A DNA stretch of 8,222 nt from JAENVT01 sp031412355 (GCA_031412355.1 JANOCR010000255.1:1-8222); one strand, 5' to 3'. Shown: positions 1-6,888, numbered from the stretch's first letter. Numbers and translations: made by a program. Notes: generated by a model from the sequence alone, not told the origin.

Positions 1-2126
1 TCGGCCCGCAGGGTGACTACGACGCGGGTCCTGCTGTGAGGCGCGGTGACGAGCCCGACGAGCTCGTCGATGAAGCGAAGAGCCGTTTCCTCGTCGACCT
101 GGGTGAACAATTCCTCGAACTGGTCGATCACGAGCAGCAGCTCGTCGCGCCCCTCGGGCAGCACCCGTTCCACGGCCCGCCGCATGCCACCGGGTGCGAG
201 GACGATGTCGAGCATCGATGGCGGAGCTTCGATCGCCACTCGACTCAGAGCTGCCTCGAGCTCCTCGAACGGGTGAGGCGCCGGTGTCATCTCGACTCGG
301 AACCAATCCTGCGACATCGGCAGCGCACCAGCGGCCAACGCTGGCACGAGACCCGCCCGCACGAGGCTCGACTTTCCGCTGCCGCTCGGGCCGACGACGG
401 CAACGAACCGACCGCGGATGCCGGGTTCCCCGAGACGGGCGACGAGCCGCTCGACCAGTCGCTCGCGACCGAAGAAGTCGGCTGCGTCGGCCGCCGCGAA
501 CGCCCGCAGCCCCTTGTATGGGTTCTCGATCGCGCTGTCGTCGAGCAGGTCTGAGGGAGCGACGCCGAGCGCTTCGGTCAAGGCTTGGCCGAAGACGGCT
601 GCACTCGAGTAACGGCGAAGAGGATCCCTGTCCGTGGCGCGGTCGAGCACTGTGCGGACCGGGGCGGCGAGAGCGCCGCGGACCGCTTCGTAGTCGCCGG
701 TCAGTCCGGTGAGCGCCCTCGCGGCGACGACCGCCAAGCTGTAGATGTCGGAGGCGGGCGACATCGGATGTCCCCCAAGCTGCTCCGGCGCTGCGTAGGG
801 CGCGTTGAGCGATGCGCCGATCGACGAGTTTGCCGCGGGGATGGCACTTCCGCCATCGGACGCGAACGCCATCCCGAAGTCGGTGAGGTACGCGTTGCCG
901 TCGCGGTCGATCAGAATGTTCTCCGGTTTCACATCGCGGTGGACGACGCCGCTGCGGTGAGCAGACTGCAAAGCGCTGGCGAGCTGGGCGAACACGGGCG
1001 CGGCCCGAGCGGGGGGTAACGCGCCGTCGGCGAGCGTGTCGGCCAGGCTGTTGTTGCCGATCAAGCGCATCACGAGATACGCGGCGCGTGGCTCGCGCCA
1101 GTAGTCGTACAACGGAACGATGTGGGGATGTTCGAGCCCGGCGACGATCTGGGCCTCGGCCTCGAACCGGCGGATGAACTTCGGGTCGTCGGCAAGCTCG
1201 GGCGCAATCACCTTGATCGCCACCTCGCGCCCCACACTCGGTTGATAGGCGCGATAGACAGCGCCGAACGCGCCGCGGCCCAACTCGTCGCGCAGCTCGT
1301 AGCCCCGCACCGTCAGCCCGGTCTGTGGCCGGTTGGCGGGCGCAGCAGTGGCGTGGACGAGCCGCAACGCCTCGTCGTCGGTGAGGATCTGTTGTTCCAA
1401 CTCTTGGATCGAACGCGACGGATCGACTCCGATCTCGGCGACCAGCCGCTCTCGGAACGCGGCGAAGGCGCGGAGGGCCTCGGCGGTTCGGCCGGATCGA
1501 TAGAGGGCCAGCATCAGCGAGGCCGCGAACGCCTCGCGCAACGGATGTTGGCGAACCAAGCCCTTCAGCTCCGAAACGACCTCGCCCGACAACCCCAGCC
1601 GCAGGGCGGCCTCGACTCGCATCTCGGTGGCTTCCAAGCGCAGCTCCTCGAGACGAGAGATCTCGGCCTGGGCCCACCCTTCGTACACGAACTCCTCGAA
1701 GGCATGACCCCGCCACAGTGCGAGCCCGTCGCGAAGGGTCGCTGCGGCGGATGCAGGATCGGTCTCGGCGATGAGCCTTGCCTCGGCGACGCAGGTCTCG
1801 AACTGTCCGATATCGATCTCCGCCGGGTCGACTGCGGCGACGTAACCGGGGCTCCTCGTCAGCAACACCGTGCCCTCTGAGCGCTTTGGGCGCTCGGGCT
1901 CCAGAGCGCCGCGCAGCCCAGACACGTAGACCCACAACGAGTTGTGCTTGTCGGCCGCGCCCGCATCACCCCACAGCTCGTCGAGGATCCGATCAGTTGA
2001 CATCACCGTTCCGGCGTTGGCCAGCAACAGGGCCAGCAGCGCCCGCTGGCGCTGACTGCCGAGATCGACCACGACGCCGTCGCTCAGCACCTCAAGCCGC
2101 CCGAGCAGTCGGTACTCAATGCCCAT
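1..2126 (-). CDS. BTAD regulator / Ser-Thr protein kinase / nSTAND NTPase fusion, 3' end outside window
   Basis: This minus-strand frame reads without a stop from ATG at 2126 to the window edge (708 codons), so the protein is truncated here only by the window. Domains in order: winged-helix DNA-binding domain (about residues 1-95), BTAD tetratricopeptide-like domain (about 100-250), and a kinase (about 274-530) with glycine loop GRGAFGAVY, Lys305 in AIKV, Glu324 as the likely helix-C partner, HRDVKPEN at 396-403, DFG at 416-418 and APE at 446-448. An nSTAND NTPase begins at NPYKGL (535) with Walker A GPSGSGKS (579-586) and Walker B LLVIDQFEELF (about 664-674). All kinase catalytic residues are present, so it is probably active. 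By family, BTAD proteins are transcriptional activators related to SARP/AfsR; nSTAND proteins usually end in WD40 or TPR sensor repeats, expected beyond the left edge. The start is supported by a Shine-Dalgarno site 5 nt upstream. Target genes are unknown. Confidence 0.93.
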   Translation of the reverse strand, partial: MGIEYRLLGRLEVLSDGVVVDLGSQRQRALLALLLANAGTVMSTDRILDELWGDAGAADKHNSLWVYVSGLRGALEPERPKRSEGTVLLTRSPGYVAAVDPAEIDIGQFETCVAEARLIAETDPASAAATLRDGLALWRGHAFEEFVYEGWAQAEISRLEELRLEATEMRVEAALRLGLSGEVVSELKGLVRQHPLREAFAASLMLALYRSGRTAEALRAFAAFRERLVAEIGVDPSRSIQELEQQILTDDEALRLVHATAAPANRPQTGLTVRGYELRDELGRGAFGAVYRAYQPSVGREVAIKVIAPELADDPKFIRRFEAEAQIVAGLEHPHIVPLYDYWREPRAAYLVMRLIGNNSLADTLADGALPPARAAPVFAQLASALQSAHRSGVVHRDVKPENILIDRDGNAYLTDFGMAFASDGGSAIPAANSSIGASLNAPYAAPEQLGGHPMSPASDIYSLAVVAARALTGLTGDYEAVRGALAAPVRTVLDRATDRDPLRRYSSAAVFGQALTEALGVAPSDLLDDSAIENPYKGLRAFAAADAADFFGRERLVERLVARLGEPGIRGRFVAVVGPSGSGKSSLVRAGLVPALAAGALPMSQDWFRVEMTPAPHPFEELEAALSRVAIEAPPSMLDIVLAPGGMRRAVERVLPEGRDELLLVIDQFEELFTQVDEETALRFIDELVGLVTAPHSRTRVVVTLRA

Positions 2127-2130
2127 CGAA

Positions 2131-2139
2131 TCACCTTCC
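2131..2139 (-). promoter_or_regulatory. Ribosome binding site of the BTAD-kinase-NTPase gene
   Basis: Reading the minus strand, GGAAGGTGA precedes ATG at 2126 with a few bases of spacing and pairs well with the 16S anti-Shine-Dalgarno end. It fixes the start at the residue where the winged-helix domain begins. A possible -10, TAGGAT at 2147-2152 on the minus strand, lies just upstream, but I see no matching -35, so no promoter is called. Confidence 0.6.
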
Positions 2140-2227
2140 GTGTCGGATCCTACGCCTAGCAAACGATCCGGGACCGAACGATGCACCCACCGACTTAACT
2201 CTGGCTTAGCCTCGCGAAGCGGTTTCC

Positions 2228-3460
2228 TTGCGCCAAGTTGCGCCGAGTGCCGAGACCGGGCATCCTGCTGCGGTGGTCAGCGGCGGAACCATCTCCCTAC
2301 TCGGCTCTGCTGTGGTGCTGACCATGGTTTCGGCGTGCTCGGGCGGTCTGGAGCAGGCAGCGACCTCGACGACCAGTCCGACCGAGACCAACACCACGGC
2401 AGTTACGGAGACCACCTCGGCGCGCACCACGACGTCACCGCCGACCACGGTGCGAGTCACCGCACCGCCGACCACGCGACCGACCACGACGACCACTTCG
2501 CCGAGCACGACATCGACCTTGCCTGCTCCTGTCGAGACCACCGCTCCCGAGGCTCCACCGACACCGACTTGGCCGCCTTACGAACCACTGCCGGGCGTCA
2601 CCGGTGTCGCCGCGCTGACCAACATCGCTGCCAGCGCCGACCTGGCCGGGGTCGCGGCCCTCGCAGTCAAGGTCGACAATCATCCACAAGCCCGACCACA
2701 ATGGTCGCTGTCAGCAGCCGATGTGATCTTCGAGGAGAACGTCGAACACCTCACCAGGTTCATCGCCATCTTCCACTCGCGCCGCCCCGACACGATCGGC
2801 CCGATCCGGTCAGCGCGCACGAGTGATCTCAACATCCTCGCCGCGTTCAACCGGCCCGCTCTCGCGTGGTCGGGTGGAAACAAGAACGTCACCGCAGCGG
2901 TGCGATCGGCGGCGAACTCCGGGATCCTCGTGAACATCAGCGCACTGTCGATCGGTGGTTGCTATCGCCGGGCAAGCAGCAGAAAGGTTCCACACAACCT
3001 GATCGTCGATCCGACGTGCGCCCTCGGAGCGGCCCCTTCGGCCGGTGCCGCACGACCTCCGTGGACATTCGACGACGCCTACCTTCCCCAAGGCTCGGCC
3101 GACGGCGCATTCGATGTGCGGATGGACGGGGTGAGGATCGTGTGGGTGTGGAGTCCGGCATCGGGCCAGTACCTGCGCCACCAGGATGACCGGCCTCATG
3201 TGTCCGCGGACGGAACCCAGGTCTCGGCGACGAACGTGGTGGAAATGTCAGTCACCTACATCCCCAGCCCCGCCGATGCCCGCAGCCCCGAGGCCCAAAC
3301 GCTCGGCAGCGGTCCGGTCGTCGTGCACCGCAATGGTGTCGCCACCGTCGGCACGTGGTCGCGCAACATGGCTATCGATCCGTTCACCTTCGCCGATTAC
3401 GCCGGTGCACCGATTCCGCTGGCCGGTGGAACAACCTTCGTCGAACTGGTCAGGGCGTGA
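2228..3460 (+). CDS. DUF3048 (YerB-like) domain lipoprotein
   Basis: This 410-residue protein starts at a TTG that is the first usable start after an in-frame TAG at 2207-2209. A hydrophobic segment (residues 21-34) ends in a lipobox, VSAC, with Cys37 as the probable lipidated residue, so it is likely exported and anchored to the outer face of the membrane. Residues 43-118 form a Thr/Pro/Ser-rich linker. The rest is DUF3048: the N-terminal half carries VKVDN (147-151), GPIRSARTSD (191-200) and RKVPHNL (252-258); the C-terminal half runs to TWSRN (376-380) and the FVEL end. The biochemical role of DUF3048 is not established; YerB of Bacillus is the usual reference. The TTG start has no good Shine-Dalgarno site, and the signal region is poor in basic residues (one Arg), so the start is less certain than the identity. 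It is divergent from the BTAD gene and convergent with the phosphatase gene. Confidence 0.88.
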   Translation: MRQVAPSAETGHPAAVVSGGTISLLGSAVVLTMVSACSGGLEQAATSTTSPTETNTTAVTETTSARTTTSPPTTVRVTAPPTTRPTTTTTSPSTTSTLPAPVETTAPEAPPTPTWPPYEPLPGVTGVAALTNIAASADLAGVAALAVKVDNHPQARPQWSLSAADVIFEENVEHLTRFIAIFHSRRPDTIGPIRSARTSDLNILAAFNRPALAWSGGNKNVTAAVRSAANSGILVNISALSIGGCYRRASSRKVPHNLIVDPTCALGAAPSAGAARPPWTFDDAYLPQGSADGAFDVRMDGVRIVWVWSPASGQYLRHQDDRPHVSADGTQVSATNVVEMSVTYIPSPADARSPEAQTLGSGPVVVHRNGVATVGTWSRNMAIDPFTFADYAGAPIPLAGGTTFVELVRA

Positions 3461-5108
3461 CGGCCTGGCCGGACGACACGGGCATGCCGACGTCCTGTGA
3501 CTGGGGCTGATCACCGACACGAAGGATCAACAGTGCCGTGTCGTCACCGCTGCCGAATGGTCGCCGGTGACGCTTCACGGCCCGAATGGAGTCAGCGAGT
3601 TGTTCGATGGGCTGGTCGCCGATGGACTCGAGCAAGAGAGCCAGCTCTTCTACCGTGATCGCCTGCTCGGCGGGGGCGTCGGTGAGACCGTCGGTGTAGA
3701 ACACCATCGTGTCGCCGGGATGCAGGTCGACGGTCGCAGTCGACAATGAGGGCTCGACCATACCGAGCAGCGTTCCCACGCTTCCCACAAACTGGACGCG
3801 ACCGTCACCATGCCGAAGCATTGGCTGGGGGTGGCCGCCGAGAGAGAGCTCGACGCGGTACGAAACGGCGCCGAGCGGTGAGATGAATCCGAAGCACGCG
3901 GTGCAGAAGGTGGACGGACGGTGGTTTCGCAGCGCCTCGTGCACGGACAGCAGAACGTCGATCGGCGATGTCGATTGGCGCGCCGTGGCGCGCAGCGTGT
4001 GACGGGCGAGTCCCGTGAGCGCTGCGGCTTCGATACCTTTGCCGCACACGTCGCCGACCACCACTGCCCATCGCTGGTCGTCGACGCTGAAGAGGTCGTA
4101 GAAATCGCCGCCGATCAGATTCGCCGAGCCGGCCGGCCAGTATCTTGCGGCGACGTGCACACCGGCTGGTGCACCGAGATGCTCGGGCAACAGGCTGAGC
4201 TGCAAAGTCTCGGCGATGTGCCGCTGGTCGTCGTACAGACGTTCATTGTCAGCGGCAAAGTCGACCGCCATGTCGCGTTGTTGGAGGAGCCGCCGTGTCA
4301 GAGCCGCGAAAGCAACCGAAGCCAACGCGCCCAGCGCTGCGACCATCCACCACAGATGAGCAAAAAGGTCGCTACTGAGGTGCCCGATTGGCGTCATCAC
4401 CAGGAGCATCTCGCCGTCGCCAAACGCGACCGTCTTCTGAGCCTGACGGCCGGTGATCGGCAAGTCCTCAACACTCGCGCCGAGGAGACCTTCCGTGGAC
4501 TGCTCGGTGCCCAGATAGATCGCGTAGTCCAACTGAGCGAAAGGTTCGTCGGTTCGTTGTCTGACGTTGGGGTCTGCGCTCAAGATGCGCTCTGCGTACA
4601 CCACGAACTGCGGGTTCGCTGTGTCATTGGCGGCGGCATATCCCAAACGTCGGGTGGCCCCGCCGAGCAGATCGAGCACCACGAACGGTTCGGCCGCAAC
4701 TCGCTCGAACATCGTCGTCGCGCTAGGTGCCCCGTCGGCCGGCAAGACGATGGGTTCGCCGATCTGGGTGACCGGTGTCGTGCTGCCCGCCCGGAACAAC
4801 GCTGCCGATGTGAACGACTTGCCAGGGCCTTCGCCGACGGCCGACCCGATGCTGCCCGCGAAGGCTGTTGGGTCACCGTCGGTCGCGACGGCCAGCTTCG
4901 CCGCGGCATCGAGCGGCGACTTGATCTGATTGATGCTGAGCTGCAGCGCTGCGGCAGCCTCGGCGGTGCGTTGGGTGAGCAGACGGTCTTCGGTTTGGTT
5001 GTACAGCACGCGGCATCCCGCGGCGAGTGCAAAAAAGACCATCAGCCCGACGATCAAGATGACGACGGGGAGCCGGCGACGACGGCGAACAGCGGGGACG
5101 GAACTCAT
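3450..5108 (-). CDS. Membrane-anchored PP2C/SpoIIE-family serine phosphatase with extracytoplasmic sensor region
   Basis: Read from ATG at 5108, this is a 552-residue protein: a basic N-terminus (RRRRR), transmembrane segment about 14-32, an extracytoplasmic region about 33-250 that I do not recognise, a second transmembrane segment about 251-271, a linker helix containing the RHIAETLQLSLLP motif (296-308), then a SpoIIE phosphatase domain. Metal-binding motifs are intact: GGDFYD (333-338, Asp335), GDVCGKG (352-358, Asp353), FYTDGLTD (470-477, Asp473) and GSGDDT (519-524). RsbU/RsbP/SpoIIE-type enzymes dephosphorylate a STAS anti-anti-sigma factor to switch a sigma factor on; the STAS gene at 6323-6697 is the obvious candidate substrate. 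An in-frame TTG at 5219 would add 37 residues, but 5108 places the basic/hydrophobic anchor at the N-terminus, has a weak GGA site ahead and follows a possible promoter. The last 11 bp overlap the convergent lipoprotein gene. Confidence 0.92.
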   Translation of the reverse strand: MSSVPAVRRRRRLPVVILIVGLMVFFALAAGCRVLYNQTEDRLLTQRTAEAAAALQLSINQIKSPLDAAAKLAVATDGDPTAFAGSIGSAVGEGPGKSFTSAALFRAGSTTPVTQIGEPIVLPADGAPSATTMFERVAAEPFVVLDLLGGATRRLGYAAANDTANPQFVVYAERILSADPNVRQRTDEPFAQLDYAIYLGTEQSTEGLLGASVEDLPITGRQAQKTVAFGDGEMLLVMTPIGHLSSDLFAHLWWMVAALGALASVAFAALTRRLLQQRDMAVDFAADNERLYDDQRHIAETLQLSLLPEHLGAPAGVHVAARYWPAGSANLIGGDFYDLFSVDDQRWAVVVGDVCGKGIEAAALTGLARHTLRATARQSTSPIDVLLSVHEALRNHRPSTFCTACFGFISPLGAVSYRVELSLGGHPQPMLRHGDGRVQFVGSVGTLLGMVEPSLSTATVDLHPGDTMVFYTDGLTDAPAEQAITVEELALLLESIGDQPIEQLADSIRAVKRHRRPFGSGDDTALLILRVGDQPQSQDVGMPVSSGQAVTP

Positions 5109-5145
5109 CGTTGCATTCCGCGGCAGGCGTAGCTCATGCGCGATC

Positions 5146-5171
5146 CTTCCCAACGGCTCCAGCCGGTAAAC
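5146..5171 (-). promoter_or_regulatory. Candidate SigB/SigF-type promoter of the phosphatase gene
   Basis: On the minus strand, GTTT (5171-5168) is followed after 16 bp by GGGAAG (5151-5146). The -35 and spacing match the SigB/SigF form GTTT-N14-16-GGGTAT, while the -10 matches only 4 of 6 bases. Transcription would begin near 5139, leaving a leader of about 30 nt before ATG 5108. The call is weak on its own; it gains weight from having the same 16-bp spacing as the strong match upstream of the DUF3494 gene. Confidence 0.35.
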
Positions 5172-5204
5172 GAGCGTGCTGCCGCGACCGCTCCACGAGG
5201 CAAA

Positions 5205-5221
5205 GGTTGCGCGAGGCAACC
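5205..5221. repeat. Inverted repeat in the divergent promoter region
   Basis: GGTTGC (5205-5210) and GCAACC (5216-5221) form perfect 6-bp arms around GCGAG. The element lies in the 150-bp gap between the divergent phosphatase and MEDS-kinase genes. It could be an operator, or a hairpin in an RNA leader. A poor sigma-70-like pair, TTGCGC at 5207-5212 and CATCAT at 5230-5235 with a 17-bp gap, overlaps it on the plus strand. Confidence 0.4.
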
Positions 5222-5248
5222 CGATCCTGCATCATGGACGAAGCCGAA

Positions 5249-5256
5249 GGGAGGGG
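5249..5256 (+). promoter_or_regulatory. Ribosome binding site deciding the MEDS-kinase start
   Basis: GGGAGGGG lies just ahead of TTG at 5259. The spacing from the GGAGG core is short (4 nt), but this is the only purine-rich site near the beginning of the MEDS domain, which starts about 14 residues after this TTG. The next in-frame candidate, GTG at 5286, has no comparable site. Confidence 0.55.
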
Positions 5257-5258
5257 TT

Positions 5259-6236
5259 TTGCCAACCGAGACAACTACCGGTGTTGTGCCCCGAGATCAC
5301 TTCGTGCACTTCTACGACGGCGACGATCAACTGATCGCAGCAGTCGGCGAGTTCCTGATCGAAGGAGCGCTGGCCGGCGATGTCGCCATCATCCTGGCAA
5401 CCGAATCCCACACGAGGGCGTTCGAGGCCGTGCTATCGGAGGCCATGGCCGACGTGCCCGCGATCCGCCGTGACGGGAGTCTGCTGGTTCTCGACGCGAA
5501 CGACGCGGTGTCGCGATACCTCGTCGGCGGTTCCCTCGACGCTGAATCCTTCATCGCCGACATGGGTCGTCTGATCCGGCGTCTGGCTGACTCGGGACGC
5601 GGTGTCAGGATCTACGGAGAATTGGTTTCGCTTCTGTGGGATTCCGGCCACGTTGCTGCGGCGATCGAACTCGAAGCTTCGTGGAACGAGCTAGGTCGGC
5701 GCGTCCCGTTCGCGCTCTTCTGCGGCTATCCAGTTCGCTCCCTCCACGACCATGGGCACCCAGACTCATTCCTACGCGTGTGTAGCCTTCACTCCGCAGT
5801 GGTCGCCCCGGACCACGCCAACGGCGCTAGCGAGTCCACCACGATCGCAGTGGCACGAGCACAAGACGCGCGCTCGTTCCCGTGCGAACGCAGTGCCTTG
5901 CGCGGAGCACGGCAGTTCGTCGCCGACAGTCTGGTCTCGTGGGGCATCGAGTCGCTCGTCGACGACGCCCTGCTCGTGGCGGCTGAGTTCATGACCAACG
6001 CCGTCATCCATGCGCAATCCGAGTTCGTGGTCGCAATCGCTGCTCGAGGTGATGTCGTTCGAGTATCCGTTCGCGACGGCAATGCGGCGCTGCCGGTAAT
6101 GCAGGACCCCGATGCGCACTCGGTCTCCGGCCACGGTCTCGTGCTCGTTGCCGGTATTGCGCAGCGCTGGGGCACCGAACTTATTGGTAACGGAAAAGTG
6201 GTCTGGGCCGATCTATCCGGTGCGAACAACAGTTGA
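5259..6236 (+). CDS. MEDS sensor domain fused to RsbW-like ATPase (anti-sigma factor / serine kinase)
   Basis: From TTG 5259 this is a 325-residue soluble protein. The N-terminal MEDS domain (about residues 12-160) begins with DHFVHFYD and contains the hydrophobic core GDVAIILAT and the closing segment LFCGYPV. MEDS, named from DcmR of methylotrophs and methanogens, is a putative sensor of small hydrocarbon-like ligands. The C-terminal part (about 205-322) is a GHKL ATPase of the RsbW/SpoIIAB type: N-box EFMTNAVIHA (Glu243, Asn247), G1-like VRDGNAALP (271-279) and G2-like GHGLVLVAG (291-299). Such proteins hold a sigma factor inactive and phosphorylate a STAS partner. The N-box Glu and Asn are kept, so kinase activity is plausible. 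The gene is divergent from the SpoIIE phosphatase and 86 bp upstream of the STAS gene, so it is the likely middle member of the switch. The same frame is open back to 5136, but the MEDS domain and the purine-rich site favour 5259. Confidence 0.88.
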   Translation: MPTETTTGVVPRDHFVHFYDGDDQLIAAVGEFLIEGALAGDVAIILATESHTRAFEAVLSEAMADVPAIRRDGSLLVLDANDAVSRYLVGGSLDAESFIADMGRLIRRLADSGRGVRIYGELVSLLWDSGHVAAAIELEASWNELGRRVPFALFCGYPVRSLHDHGHPDSFLRVCSLHSAVVAPDHANGASESTTIAVARAQDARSFPCERSALRGARQFVADSLVSWGIESLVDDALLVAAEFMTNAVIHAQSEFVVAIAARGDVVRVSVRDGNAALPVMQDPDAHSVSGHGLVLVAGIAQRWGTELIGNGKVVWADLSGANNS

Positions 6237-6265
6237 TTGACTCCGATCGCGCTCAGAGTTACGAT
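6237..6265 (+). promoter_or_regulatory. Sigma-70-type promoter of the STAS gene
   Basis: TTGACT (6237-6242) and TACGAT (6260-6265) are separated by 17 bp, matching the housekeeping -35 in 5 of 6 bases and the -10 in 4 of 6. The -35 begins at the first base after the upstream stop codon. Transcription would start near 6272, giving a leader of about 50 nt. The STAS antagonist could thus be made independently of the upstream anti-sigma gene. Confidence 0.6.
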
Positions 6266-6310
6266 CCGCTCGCAGTTCCCGATAGAAATCACCGTGTCCA
6301 GACCCCGCTC

Positions 6311-6316
6311 GGAGGA
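6311..6316 (+). promoter_or_regulatory. Ribosome binding site of the STAS gene
   Basis: GGAGGA sits 6 nt ahead of ATG 6323, a near-ideal arrangement. It decides against the in-frame TTG at 6233, which overlaps the upstream stop codon and would add 30 residues of non-domain sequence. Confidence 0.8.
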
Positions 6317-6322
6317 CGAATC

Positions 6323-6697
6323 ATGGAAGGCCACGTCTCGGTGTCCGGCGAACCTCAGCGGCCGACGCTCAGCAACTGCACGGTTGACATCGAAACGAGT
6401 CCCGACTGCGTGCTCGTCACGCTGTCGGGGGAACTCGACATGGAAGATGCCGACGCTGTCGGCGCGGTATTGCTCGACGCTGCCCGGTCGGCAAAGCCCG
6501 TCGTCCGCGTCCAGCTGGCCGGTCTCACGTTTGGGGACTCGTCGGCGGTTCGTGCGCTGCTCCTAGGCTCGGAGGCCGCCGAGGAACATGGCGCCAGCTA
6601 CGAACTGATCAACCCCTCGGGGATTCTCCGACGCGTCCTGGAAACGACAGGATTGACGGACATTCTGACGATCGTCGACGAACCGCAACCTGCGTAG
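6323..6697 (+). CDS. STAS-domain anti-sigma factor antagonist
   Basis: This 124-residue cytosolic protein is essentially one STAS domain (about residues 20-118). The core strand and helix signature VTLSGELDMEDAD (32-44) is followed by the phosphorylation loop LTFGDSSAVRALL (68-80), where Ser73/Ser74 after Asp72 correspond to the serine modified in SpoIIAA/RsbV proteins. In that family the unphosphorylated form binds the anti-sigma kinase and frees the sigma factor; the kinase phosphorylates it and a SpoIIE-type phosphatase reverses this. Both partner types are encoded directly upstream. The length is usual for the family. The start is set by a strong Shine-Dalgarno site, and a separate sigma-70-like promoter lies in the 86-bp gap before it. 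No sigma factor gene follows, unlike classical rsbV-rsbW-sigB operons. Confidence 0.93.
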   Translation: MEGHVSVSGEPQRPTLSNCTVDIETSPDCVLVTLSGELDMEDADAVGAVLLDAARSAKPVVRVQLAGLTFGDSSAVRALLLGSEAAEEHGASYELINPSGILRRVLETTGLTDILTIVDEPQPA

Positions 6698-6727
6698 ACG
6701 GCCTGCAAGACCGATCACGCGGCCGTC
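6697..6727 (+). terminator. Possible hairpin terminator after the STAS gene
   Basis: GACGGCC (6697-6703) and GGCCGTC (6721-6727) form a perfect 7-bp stem with a 17-nt loop, starting on the last base of the STAS stop codon. No T-run follows, and the loop is long. GC-rich bacteria often use such imperfect terminators, but chance pairing is also possible. Confidence 0.3.
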
Positions 6728-6859
6728 GACCAGGCATAGCTCCCGGGTCGCGAACCAACATCGCCGCGCAGGCAGCTCTCCAAGGCGTAGCTCGCCCATT
6801 CGAGGTCAGACGGCACATCGGCTGGTCGTGCGGCGAATGTGACCATGATGCGAGCAAGC

Positions 6860-6888
6860 GCTGAGGCGCGGCTGACACGGCGCTGACC
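6860..6888 (+). repeat. Three heptamer direct repeats with an exact 11-bp period
   Basis: GCTGAGG (6860-6866), GCTGACA (6871-6877) and GCTGACC (6882-6888) share the pentamer GCTGA and are separated by 4-bp GC spacers (CGCG, CGGC). An 11-bp repeat of heptamers is the layout known for SARP-family binding sites, although the usual SARP heptamer sequence differs. The window encodes a BTAD-containing regulator, but no link between the two is shown. Confidence 0.6.

Noticed and set aside
36..2209. Several plus-strand open frames, the longest about 252 codons (1122-1880).
   Set aside because: They lie antisense to a continuous minus-strand frame with clear BTAD, kinase and P-loop NTPase motifs; their translations are Arg- and Gly-rich and resemble nothing known.
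2436..2476. A 14-bp direct repeat (CACCGCCGACCACG) at 2436-2449 and 2463-2476.
   Set aside because: It is a by-product of the Thr/Pro-rich coding linker of the lipoprotein, not a separate element.
3921..5132. A 403-codon plus-strand frame.
   Set aside because: It is the complement of the SpoIIE phosphatase gene, whose catalytic motifs are intact on the minus strand.
5109..5219. A 37-residue N-terminal extension of the phosphatase from TTG 5219.
   Set aside because: The basic/hydrophobic anchor begins right after ATG 5108, a candidate promoter lies inside the extension, and TTG 5219 is within the 5205-5221 inverted repeat.
6233..6322. Start of the STAS protein at TTG 6233, overlapping the preceding stop codon and suggesting translational coupling.
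   Set aside because: ATG 6323 has an ideal GGAGGA site 6 nt upstream, and the extra 30 residues lie outside the STAS domain and over a good promoter.
6672..6681. Palindrome TCGTCGACGA.
   Set aside because: It lies inside the STAS coding sequence and is built from common Ile-Val-Asp-Glu codons, so chance is the simplest explanation.
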